From Euplotes cf. woodruffi 2 WChen-2021 (Eukaryota > Ciliophora > Spirotrichea > Euplotida > Euplotidae), in assembly GCA_021441665.1 (NCBI GenBank), contig JAGYYN010006075.1:1-21839 (forward strand): a DNA stretch of 21,839 bases. The letters are read 5' to 3'. The notes beneath the pieces were generated by a model that did not search any database, was not told where the DNA came from, and saw nothing but the letters and a program-made list of their open reading frames with translations. The first letter of the stretch is position 1. Every line of letters starts with the position of its first letter. Positions 9,711 to 19,528 of this stretch are shown in pieces. Both the position numbers and the translations under genes were made by a program.

Positions 9711-10638
9711 ATGGAGGAGAAACAGATTTTCAGTAAAGGTTTTGGAGGATCAAAAATGATATTTTCTTGATCAAAATCGAAAAATCAACTTATTTTTACT
9801 GGTAATTGAAAAAATTTGAATACTGATTTGCAAGCTTGATAAGCTAGATTGCTAAATACTTTAATTTTTTTATTATTAATCTTTTTGCATTAATATATCG
9901 TTGTTTGTCTTGCTAATAATAATTCGAATTTTAGAGTCTAAAAGCAAAGATAAATTTTACAAAGAAGGAGGTAATATAAATTTAATTCGATTATTTGTTG
10001 AAAATCATCTGAATTTTTCTTCTTTATCTTCATTTCACATTTTCTTAATTTATACTTTAATTTTAAAAACCTTCGCTTATCTTAAAAAATTACTAAAATT
10101 ATGATCAGACACCAAAGAGTCATCAGCCAGGGAAGTATTTCTTGAAATTCAAAATGCAATTGAAAAAGCCGGGAACATCGAGCGTGTAGTTTTTAAAGAT
10201 ATTTCCTACGAGATTCCAATTAGCATCCTCGAAGCAATAATCAACGCAGTTGTGCAGTCTGCAGTCACCCAGCTATCAATCGACGGTTGCGTATTTGAAA
10301 ATGAAAAATGTAGGATTAATTTACTTCCCCATTTTGCTTAATAGTTTCCAATAGCGCAGAGGATTAAAATCGACCGAAATCCGAGTAAATCATGAGACCT
10401 GGAGTTTCTTGGATTCACAAACTGCAATTTAAAATCCAGCCACGTGTACTTTTTGCTCAACCTGCTGGAGTCTATTGCTTATGTGCAGTATTTGGACCTT
10501 TCACGCAACCAGTTTTACAGCTCCAACGTCGTGATGATCGGCAGGAAGCTAAGCTACATCAACTGCATCTACTTTGTCGATAACTCTGAGTCCGTCGATA
10601 GCAGAGTCGTGCCAGATAACGTGTTTTTAAAATACTAG
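9711..10638 (+). CDS. Leucine-rich-repeat protein, 249 aa
   Basis: Starts at ATG 9711 (MEEKQIFSKG), passes introns 9802-9934 (133 nt, GTAATT to TTTTAG) and 10310-10354 (45 nt), and ends at TAG 10636-10638. Two TGA codons in exon 1, one in exon 2 and one in exon 3 are read as Cys. The last exon has typical RNI/LRR spacing: LEFLGFTNCNL followed about 25 residues later by VQYLDLSRNQF and then LSYINCIYF. Earlier, VTQLSIDGCVF is another strand-like repeat. There are about three or four repeats, so it is a short LRR protein, probably a binding scaffold. No catalytic domain is visible and the partner is unknown. The first exon is less certain than the rest. Confidence 0.6.
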
Positions 10639-11833
10639 CAGCCACAGGAATCCAACATCTCGCTAGTATTTCAATTAAAATCTTAAAATACCAAATTTGC
10701 AAATTACTGTATTTTTAGCTGAAAATTAATATATTTTTGTTATTTTAAAAAATCTTAAATACTGTGACGAATGCGAGATATTGTAGATTATATAATTTTA
10801 AATTTAGCAGACTCCCACTTTGCAAGTCTGTTTTCCAAGTTGGTATAATAAATAATAAATATCAGCATAGTCAATATGGCTCAGAAGTCAGAAGGTACTC
10901 ACCACCTTCAGTCGCTGCTTTTACTCCCCGACAGCAGCTTGCAGCTGCTGTAGCGGCCGCTTGCAGCTGCTGCCTGTTGCTCAGTACGGTCCTGCTGGGA
11001 GGCGCGACTAGAAGGAAGTAATTATTTTCCTGATGTCAGAATACTTATTTAAAAATTGTTATTGTGTGGCTTTGGAAAATGCTTATTTACTCATTGAAAA
11101 CTGTATGAGGATCCGAGTTAGATAAAATCACTTGCCCAGGAATTAAGCTGAGATTAACAGCGGAATTGGATCGAGATATTTTATATAAAACCAAACAAAA
11201 ATTTATTAATTTTTTAACCTCGCATGGCTTTTAATCAATCGATTTTTAATTTTATTTGTCAAGAGCTGGAATTTTTATCTTGTTAGTGATTGTCAAGATT
11301 TTATATTGGCTTAGATTTTATTATATTTATATTTTTGATTAAATAATACAAATTATTTTAATTACATACAAGTTTGAAAATTTAGTTTTTGCAAAATTTT
11401 GTAAATCAGAAAATTCATAAAAATTAAAATTATTTGGAACTCTAATTTTTATTACAAAAATATTATTATACAACATTTCATATAAATTATTTGATATATG
11501 AATTGATTTTTTAAAATTACAATTTTGCTGATTTAAACTGATCATTGACGTTTAACTGAAAAGTACTCATTATATAACGGATAATAATCTTGAAATAGGA
11601 CATGAACAAAGACTTTGTATCTTTAGCTATAATCCTGCAAATTGGAGATTCTTTATCTTGCTATCCCATTCAGCTTTAATTCTCAGCTAAAAATTCTAAA
11701 TTTGTCATTCTTAATATCGACTATCTACTTAAAATACAAAAAAATGAATTAGATTCAAATAAAATTGTAAAGTTTTGAGTTGATTTTTATTGGTTTAATT
11801 CCTTTTTCTTCTAAAGACAATTGTGCTCACAAG
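10639..11833. other. Gene-poor AT-rich region containing a small GC-rich island
   Basis: Nearly 1.2 kb separating the LRR gene from the B-box/kelch gene. Most of it is strongly AT-rich with no long frame under the TGA=Cys code. The exception is about 10900-11020, which is GC-rich and carries repeated CAGCTGC motifs. Short frames cross the island on both strands: a plus-strand ATG at 10876, and a minus-strand frame ending at a strong GTGAGT donor. None is convincing. Confidence 0.6.
10931..10975. repeat. GC-rich repeat island with CAGCTG palindromes
   Basis: The 13-mer CTTGCAGCTGCTG occurs twice, at 10938-10950 and 10960-10972, a 22-nt period. Each copy holds the palindrome GCAGCTGC, and between them sits the palindrome GCGGCCGC at 10953-10960. 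The surroundings are AT-rich, so the patch stands out in composition. Confidence 0.8.
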
Positions 11834-14800
11834 ATGTTTGCAGATAGTGACAAGCCGTTTAAAAATATATTGTCTCAGCTGAAAGACACTTACTCAAACA
11901 AGTCCTTTCATGACTCAATTAAAAACAAAGGAAGAAACTCAAAGAAGAGCTCATTACATCGGGGAGCTTCAAGACGTGATGATCGAAGCACGTCCAGCAA
12001 GAATTTAAACCCAAACGATACGGACGGAAGGAGGTCTGAGATCAGGTCGCCGCATCAAAAATAGCACGAGCAGCCCAGTGTCACTCAGCAGCAAGCCTTT
12101 AAGTTCTGCGAATTTTCCTGAAAAATAAATCGAGTATGTTGTTTGTGATTTTTCTACTTTTTCCTTTGATGTAATTTGGTGCTTACAGCTCAAAATTCAC
12201 TGCAAGAGCCACCGAAAAGCAGCTTTGCGAGAGGAGGCTCTTTTCGACCTTCCGATAAAGGCTTGACTGGGGAAGCGAAACATGTGAAGTTTGAGAAGTC
12301 ATATTCTTTACGCAACTCACCGTGAGAGCCTCAGAACAACCTACCGCTCTCAGATACAGGAGAGGAGATCAAGCTGAATATTACTCGACCGATTGAAGAA
12401 TCGAAAATTTCAGAACCAAGTGAGTATTCTGATGTGGTCTGTTATCACTGTATTTTATAAAACTGTATAAAACCAAATAGTGCTGATAAAGCTATATCGG
12501 TTAGTTAAATTTATCTTGAAAGTGGGAATGTAAAAATATACCCTTTTCGCTAATATTTTTCGCAACAATCAAAATTTACACCGATTTCAATAGTCGAAGT
12601 CGAAAAATTAGTACCTCAAGACCGGAAATTTAAAGAAGAGATCAAAATTACGCCAATCGATAGCAGCGACACATTGAACGTGCCTGATGATGATAACTTA
12701 AACGCAAGCAGAGAGCAGAGTAAGTGTTAAGTATTGATTAGTTTAGCTACAATTAAGCTACCGAGTAAAATAATTCACAAGTCATACGGCAAAAGGCCTT
12801 CAGGAATAGTTGAGCGAACCTCGACTATTCCTGAAGACGAAAATGAGTCAATAATATCGTCTTACAAAGCCAACACGCCGAATAACTTTTCAATAAGTAA
12901 TTCTGGAGGAAGGCAGTTTGCCGATAGAACTCGAACCCATCCTTTTGCAGTGAAGCCTCTCGCTGAAAATAAGGAAATAATAAGCTTAAATAAATCTGCA
13001 ACTCACGATGAAGTCATGGCTTTGATTTCAGAACAGCCGCTTGAAGACTACAATTCACCAGAGAAAGATAAGCAAATGACTGAGTCTGTTGAGAAGCTGC
13101 TTACATCAAAAGAAGACATGCCTATATCGCAAACGAACCTCAACATTGAAGGATCACAAAAAGAAGTTCCTGTTTCTGATGACCATTTCACTGAAGATCC
13201 CATTCCAGAGATCGAATCAGTCATCGAAGAGATCGAAGACAAATCAAATGGAGACATGCGGCCTGCAAGTCCAGAACCAGTATATTTTATATCAAGAGAC
13301 CCTGATCCTAAGATCATCGCACCGGTCGGAGGAAGTGGGCCAACTTTGACAAAAACAATAGTCAAGCCTCAAGCAGAACAGCCAAAGGCCGATGCTGAGT
13401 CCGAACCTCCGGCAATCGAACCACCAGTTGGTAAGACGCAGGAAGAAATTGATGAGGAAGAACTACGAAAACTTGAAGAAGAAGTTGAACAACTTAAAAA
13501 GGAAGCTGAAGCTAACCTTATTAACCAAGGAGTCGAAAGCCCAGGAGATATCAGCATTATCGACGAACAGACTATCTTTGTCGATGGTAAACTCAAAAAG
13601 AAAAAGAAGAAAAAGAAGAAAAGAAAGAAGATCGGTGGAGGTGAAGAAACCATCGCAAATATTACAATTGACGAAGAAGATATCCAACAGCTCGAAGAGC
13701 CAAAAGATATTAAGCTCAACCCAGTGCAAAAGAAAAAGAACAAAAGCAAGAAAAATATACCAAACACTGAGCTTAATACTGTTGAAGAGGACAGCAAGGA
13801 AGACTTAGCAATAGCTGACATCAAAAATTTGCCTGTTGTCGATAGCCAAGCTGTAAAAAACCCAGTTGAAGAACAGAAGGCAACCTCACTGCAAAGCATA
13901 AAGGAGCAATCAGTAAAAGAACAAGGTTTGTGCTCATAAATTTTTACTTTGTGCCTTATTTTTTGATAAAGTAATTTTTAGACGAAAACGATTGGCAGTT
14001 TTTAGAAGTTGATCCTCTTCCCATTACAAAAGACGAAGGAAAATCTGGCCCTGTCCAAGAGCCAATAAGTATTGACCCCCTTCCTGATTTAGCAGTACAG
14101 CTGGTAAGTAATTATTCATCGATCAACGTCTTAAGAAAGAAGAGCCAAAAAAGACGAAGAAATTAATAGATATTCCAGATGAACCAATCAAGCCTCAGCA
14201 AAGCATTGAGCCAAAGTATCTTAAGCAGAGTCGAGAAAATAAGAATAAACTAGAAGAAGAGGAAGAGCAGAGACGAATATTTGGTGACCACGTTTCACCA
14301 GAAAAGACCGAGACCCATGAAAAGTCCACTGAAGACCAGTCGATCATTCCAGCTGGACTCCCGTCCAGGAAGCTCAGTGAAAAGACGAAGACTAAATAAA
14401 CTTAGCAACAAGACTGATACCAGGAAACCGCAGATGATTCCTGCTTCTGAAATGGAAGCTGGGATCGAGAGCTATCCTGGAGCAATATCGCTTTTACCGC
14501 TCAACTGCGACATCCATCGAGAAGAATTCATTAAGTACTTCTGCCGAGATGAAGACTGAAGGCACGGCCTGTGCCAGCTGTGCCTGTACAACCACTCAGA
14601 ACACGACTACATCTGTGCTGATGAAGTTGCAAGTTTCGAGATCAAACAGGCGCTAAAGGCAACTATGACTGAATGATCGTATAAAATGAAGTCTCAAAAT
14701 ATGCTTTATGGGGAAACTGAGAAGCTTGCCCAGTTCGTCGACGACCTCAAAATTCAAGAATACGAAAAGATACATTATTATTTTGTTGACTTACATAAAG

Positions 14801-16721
14801 AGCTTGACCGGAGGGAGAAACAACTGAAGGAAATCTACCATGGGTATGTAAAAGATGTCGAAGGAATTCTTAGAAAAGACATCAATATCCTTGAAAATAG
14901 AATGAAGGAGTTTAACAAAATCTTTGAAAAGCTAAATGAAAAATCAGCACGGTTTAAAATGTCCAATGACCTCGCAATCGTTGCAAATGCGCATGAAGTA
15001 TTCGAACTTCAGCGTAAAGTCAAAAATAATAACTTTGAAGGCAAAAGACTGGACATTGACGATGAAGAACCCGTTATTGGACTTGAAAAATATGAAGAAT
15101 CTCCTGATGTTTTCAGAGACTATGCAAAACGAAATAATAACTCAGCTATATACGACAGCAATAATTACAAATTAAGAGAGGAAGTAGATGAAAATCACGG
15201 GGAGCATGTATTCTTTGTTCAGCTTGACTCCGAGCTTCCAATGCCTCAGTTTTTGATAAACATCAGTCAGGAAAAGAAATAAAATTGATAGTATTGGAAC
15301 TATTAAAAACTCGTTCTTCAGTAATCAAGAGATAATCAACGAAAACCAAGATCTTGAGTCTGACCGTTCAAAAAGAGTATTAGATATTCTCAGTATATCG
15401 CCGGAGTACAACAAAATGCAAGACCAAATGTACCGAAACAACCAAGAGGAGTCTAAGAAGTTTATAAACAGCTACAGCGGAATTCCTGGGTCTTTATACT
15501 CAAAGAACCTTTCACCAGTGACGAAGAAAAATCGGTACAAAAATGCAAATTACAATCAAAAAGAAGCCGTTGACGGATATCCTGCGCCTGCTACCTACAT
15601 CGCGCAGAAAATCACAGAATCTGAAGAGATCACAGTATCATGAGACACAGCTATTCGGCAGATGATGTGGTTCAAGTGGGACAGCTACGAGTGATGGAAG
15701 TACAATTTCAAAGAAGATACCTGGGCGCTGATGGAAGACACCAAGCCAAACCAAAAGTTCCTTTACTTTTCCTCCACTGTCCACCTAAAAGACAACAGCG
15801 GGTGCTTTATCCTCGGCGGCTGAGACTTCGAAGACAACTACAGCAGACGGGTGCTGCTGTTCGAAGGGTACAAGACGTTTCGAGACAAATCACCGATGAT
15901 CTCAAAACGTGCGTTCTTTTCTAGTTGTTACTGAGACATCGACAACAGCATCTATGTGTTCGGTGGTAATGATAGCCTCGAAGACTTAAATCAGTGCGAA
16001 CGGTACTCGCTCACTGAGAATGTATGGAGACAAATCTCTCCTCTGAACTATAAAAGAAACGGCGCGTCATCGTTGCTGATGCCAGATGCAAACTGAATCT
16101 TTATATTTGGAGGCAACAACAAGCAGGTCGGAAGTCTTGACTCAATCGAAAAGTATGAAATTGAATATGATAAATGGACGCTTCTTTCTGTAAAAATGAA
16201 ACATCCTTTACATGATTTGACTACTGTGTTTCTTGGAGGCAACAAAGTTATGATTTTAGGCGGAAATAACGAAGATGGCATATCCAAGGCTATTGAGATC
16301 AAAGACTTGTCGAGTGAAGCAAATAGAGTCAACTTGAAGTATGGAGGAAAGTGATATTTTAATCCGATGATTGACGAGAACGGTGCTCTCCACTGATTCT
16401 TTGGGTACGGAGATTCTCAACTTGTTCATGAAATTTGAGAGATAAAAGATTACTTACAAGCTCCAGTAGTACAAAGAAAATAAAGTAACAAAAACAGAAA
16501 ATATCCAACCGTATCCAAACTCGATTAATCCTATATCAAATGTAAATAAAATTCCACGTCCAAGGCAGTCAAAAGATTTGAACAAAGAAGATAGAAATTC
16601 AAGTAGCTTGCAACAAATTATCGGTCGAAAGGATAACCCAGAGTTCAATTTGTACAATCCAATAAATGATTCTCAAAGTCCTATGTATTCAGCAGATTTA
16701 AATATTCATTCGATATCGTAA
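11834..16721 (+). CDS. B-box, coiled-coil and kelch-repeat protein, about 1,512 aa
   Basis: Starts at ATG 11834 (MFADSDKPFK) and ends at TAA 16719-16721, with introns 12134-12188, 12420-12593, 12720-12746, 13926-13981 and 14104-14135 and five +1 shifts. The first 850 or so residues are charged and disordered, rich in Glu, Lys, Pro and Ser, with a 12-residue Lys/Arg run at 13595-13630. A B-box-like zinc finger lies at 14507-14615 (CDIH, FC, CRHGLC, QLC, HSEH); TGA supplies one Cys. A coiled coil of about 180 residues follows. Kelch repeats run from about 15660 to 16440 (FILGG, IYVFGG, IFIFGG, VMILGG), followed by a Ser/Asn-rich tail. B-box plus coiled coil plus kelch resembles TRIM-like scaffold architecture, but no RING finger is visible, so ligase activity cannot be claimed. 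The 174-nt intron is unusually long here. Confidence 0.78.
12059..12064 (+). other. +1 frameshift site AAA-TAG (B-box/kelch gene)
   Basis: CAT CAA AAA TAG CAC becomes AAA (T) AGC ACG AGC AGC and opens a Ser-rich stretch. It is one of only two TAG shift stops in the window. Confidence 0.8.
12123..12128 (+). other. +1 frameshift site AAA-TAA (B-box/kelch gene)
   Basis: GAA AAA TAA ATC becomes AAA (T) AAA TCG A, then the GTATGT donor at 12134. The phase matches the next exon (ACT CAA AAT TCA). The site lies only six nt before an intron. Confidence 0.75.
14394..14399 (+). other. +1 frameshift site AAA-TAA (B-box/kelch gene)
   Basis: ACT AAA TAA ACT becomes AAA (T) AAA CTT AGC, about 110 nt before the B-box. 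The context is AAATAAACT. Confidence 0.9.
15277..15282 (+). other. +1 frameshift site AAA-TAA (B-box/kelch gene)
   Basis: AAG AAA TAA AAT becomes AAA (T) AAA ATT GAT AGT. It joins the coiled-coil frame to the kelch frame, so the two domains are fused only through this shift. Confidence 0.92.
16478..16483 (+). other. +1 frameshift site AAA-TAA (B-box/kelch gene)
   Basis: AGA AAA TAA AGT becomes AAA (T) AAA GTA ACA, adding a tail of about 79 residues that ends at TAA 16719. It lies just after the last kelch repeat, so without the shift a tail-less form would result. Confidence 0.75.
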
Positions 16722-16963
16722 ATATCATTACATTATTTAGTCTTTAGTAATTAACAATCTAAAAAAATGAAATTTTCTAGATAATTAGTACCTGGTTTTG
16801 ATTCGCTTTAAAAATTAGTTTATCATCGATAAATTTTTCTTAATAAAGCAACAAATTCTATCTTTTAGTCTGCTGATCGCTTAGCTCTGTATAACCATTT
16901 AAATTTAGGAGGCAAGATAAAGGCTACGGAATATACCCCGAAAGGAAGTCAAAAATAAGGCAT

Positions 16964-17410
16964 ATGAAGGCTCAAATAAACAACCAAAACTTCGTTCCAA
17001 AGCACAGCATGCAGTACGACAACTTCTTTTTCCATTTGCGGAACTCACCCAAAAGCGTAAGTCGCTTCCGACCCTTTTTCACTTACTTTTGTTGTCTCCA
17101 AAAACAAAGTCTAATCATTGTTTATTCAGATGGTTCAGCCTGGATTTCCAAATGCCCTGTCAAGAACTGAAAAAGCAGTACCGATGTCATTTGCAGGTAA
17201 TTTCGACCGCTAGTTTATTCCGCGGCAGTTTTCGATGAAGAAGTAATGACTTGGTGTAGATTCTCGAATGAGTCCAGCCCGCAGGCTTGATGACATCGCC
17301 CTCCAGCACAACTTCAAAAACGAGCGTAATATTAACTCTTTTAATTTATTATAATATACCTATCAACGGCTATGCAAGTGCTGGCGGTGAATGATCTAAA
17401 TCAGCAGTAA
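16964..17410 (+). CDS. Small protein, 85 aa, four exons, unknown function
   Basis: ATG 16964 (MKAQINNQNF) with introns 17057-17129 (73 nt, GTAAGT to ATTCAG), 17197-17259 (63 nt) and 17326-17378 (53 nt), ending at TAA 17408-17410. All exon phases agree and the total is a whole number of codons. The product is basic and polar, with motifs MVQPGFPNALSRTEKAVPMSFA and SPARRLDDIALQHNF, and has no membrane segment. No family is recognised. A second frame across the same exons is also open and contains an AAA-TAA, so the frame choice is not certain. It converges on the 436-aa gene, whose stop is 118 bp away. Confidence 0.5.
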
Positions 17411-17528
17411 TTTTACAGCTGATTTTAATAAAAATCAGGTGTAAAATAAATTTATTTGAAACCACAAAAATACGCCAATTATGCTGATTGATATTCACAT
17501 TTGCAATAGTTTTTAAGCATGTGTTGAA

Positions 17529-19088
17529 TTATAGACTTTTGTATATTGCTGTCTTCGGCCTCGTTTTCTTTGTCTCCTCAACTTTATCTGCAAAGTAATT
17601 GAATCTTCTGTGCTCGTTTTTAGACTGATTTGACCTGTACTCTTCAATAATTCTACAACACGCTTTATTAAGTGATTTTACTTATTTGAGATTTCAATTT
17701 TAATTGCTTCGATTTCTTCTTGACTCATTTTCTTCAGTCAATCGTTTAAGTACTCTTTGTCGACGCATTTATTTAGAGTCGCTAAGGTCGACACCCATTT
17801 TGTGAATTCATGATAAGGCAGATTTTTATAATTTCTAAACGACTGTTCTTTGTATTTATTCTCTTCAGACTTCTTCTTTATTTTATGGATCGAGCCCATG
17901 ATGACTTTTTTCCAAGGCGCAGTCCTGGAGTATTTGGCAAGTCTGACTCTCATTTCTCTAATATGATCCATCATAAACTATAAAATTAATCAGTTAATCT
18001 ACTTCTTCATCGTTTTTGCTCCACTGGTTCTTTTGTATCATTTTCTGCGTGAGTTTATTTCCAGCTCGGGATATTTTTCTGTATGTTGTAGTCATCTTTA
18101 CTCGGGATCTTGATCGATCCTTTCGATGCATGTTCGCTGTCACGGCTTCCGCGTCGTTTGTTGATCTTCTTTTGTACCTTTTCCCGTTCAGCCTGTTGTT
18201 GCTCAAAAGCGAACAGATCCTGCATTTCGTTTACAAATCTGCCGAAGGTCGACTCGATCTTATTTCTGCAATCGAGCTCCAGAGTCTAGAATGCGCGGGT
18301 CTTCAGTGAGAAGACTTCGCGTAATGCGTTTAGGGATTCTCGTCATGCGGCGCTTGTCCACGACCATCTCGGTGTCAAATGTCTTCTGTTCAACGACTTT
18401 ATGAATATCCTGCACGTATCGTTTTGGATCGATCACCACAGCTTCTCTGAACTTGCGCATTATTGCGTTTTCCTCTGCCGGAAACTTGATCCACTGGTAC
18501 GGGCCTTTTGAGATGTTGTTCTTGTACTTCGCCTAAAGATTATTGGACTTCTTACCTTTTGAGTTTTCTCAAATTTTTCAATGCTGGCTAAAAATTGTAA
18601 TTTTGATTTTACCATTTCGTTGCTTAATATTTGCGTCGAGTTTCTCCATTTCAGATTTGATGTCGCTAAAGAGTCAGTATTCGCCCTACGCTGTAATGAA
18701 CTGCGAAATGTACTGGTTGCGTGATGATTTCCTATGCATTAGCTTAACGCGTACTTTAACGACAAGAGGTTGTCTGCAGGAATCGAGTATTTATTTTAAA
18801 ATACTGATGCTTTTGCCGAGGTCCTTGACGATCGAGGACAAGATCGCATTGTTTATTTGCTCTTTATTGACCTCAGGCGTTTGCTATTTCTCAATCAGTG
18901 TAAACTTACAAAATGCAGTTCTTTTGTTGCAGCTCGGCCTTTGTTCATCGCGAATAAACTTGTATACGATGAATATTGTTTTTGCTGAAATCAACTAAAT
19001 ATATTATTAAAAGCAAATAATATTTTCTACTTTTTTACTAATAATAATAATCAGCTTACTCCTTTTTCGCTTTCCTTGGATGGCTCAT
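17529..19088 (-). CDS. Basic helical protein, 436 aa, unknown function
   Basis: Starts at ATG 19088-19086 (MSHPRKAKK). Introns are 18959-19059, 18884-18909, 18713-18754, 18533-18555, 17978-18002 and 17653-17681 (23-101 nt). Three AAA-TAA +1 shifts are needed, and the gene ends at TAA 17531-17529. The product is very rich in Lys, Arg and Glu and helical throughout, with segments such as SKGPYQWIKFPAEENAIMRKF and YSRTAPWKKVIMGSIHK. Such proteins are often ciliary or centriolar, but no named domain is recognised. A shorter start at ATG 18948 needs no first intron and is a reasonable alternative. The core from 18500 to 17560 is well supported because its frames interlock exactly. Confidence 0.72.
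18055..18060 (-). other. +1 frameshift site AAA-TAA (436-aa gene)
   Basis: TGG AAA TAA ACT becomes AAA (T) AAA CTC ACG CAG. The context is AAATAAACT. Confidence 0.85.
18260..18265 (-). other. +1 frameshift site AAA-TAA (436-aa gene)
   Basis: CAG AAA TAA GAT becomes AAA (T) AAG ATC GAG TCG, continuing the helical protein. Confidence 0.87.
18791..18796 (-). other. +1 frameshift site AAA-TAA (436-aa gene)
   Basis: TTA AAA TAA ATA becomes AAA (T) AAA TAC TCG ATT CCT, leading to the donor at 18754. Confidence 0.75.
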
Positions 19089-19528
19089 TTTAAGAGATTT
19101 AATTATTTATTTTGCTGTTTGTATAATAAATTATTTTTGCAAGATTTTATTAAATATGTTGAAATTTTAATTAAAAATAATAATTTATAAATTCGAAATG
19201 GAGAACCGGAGATATAAAACCAGAGACCAGCAATTTTATATGGTAATTTAGATACAGTTTTATTAGTCTGCTTACTTTTGAGCAATAATTCGTTCGCAAT
19301 AATCAAGAAGATAGGAATACAATTTAACATGTCAGTTTTTTAATTAAATAATTAAATAAAAACTATGATCGTATTATTTAATTATGCTTCAATAAATTAA
19401 CAAATAACGTGATCTATTAAGAATCAAATAATTAGTTTTACAATCAAATAAAGCTTATATCATAATCATTAAAAATACATTATTTACATTTTAAATGAAG
19501 ATTTGTTGATTTTTTTATAAAACCTTAA
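19089..19528. other. AT-rich divergent gap
   Basis: Separates the starts of the 436-aa gene (minus) and the 459-aa gene (plus). It is very AT-rich. It probably holds both promoters and perhaps the missing first exon of the plus-strand gene; an ATG at 19495 is one candidate. No RNA gene or repeat family is recognisable. Confidence 0.45.

Noticed and set aside
12420-12593. The 174-nt intron as an internal eliminated sequence
   Set aside because: It has normal GT-AG ends in the right phase; the ATCGGT/ACCGAT pair inside is too short to count as terminal repeats, and no flanking TA duplication is evident.
13369-13899. Long minus-strand frame of 176 codons over the B-box/kelch gene
   Set aside because: It is the mirror of a Lys/Glu-rich coding stretch (a Ser/Phe-rich antisense shadow) and has no domain.
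18543-18998. Plus-strand frame of 151 codons
   Set aside because: It is antisense to the 436-aa gene, whose exons and shifts interlock in phase.
19103-19330. Minus-strand frame of 75 codons in the AT-rich gap
   Set aside because: The translation has low-complexity AT-driven composition with no motif or convincing splice context.
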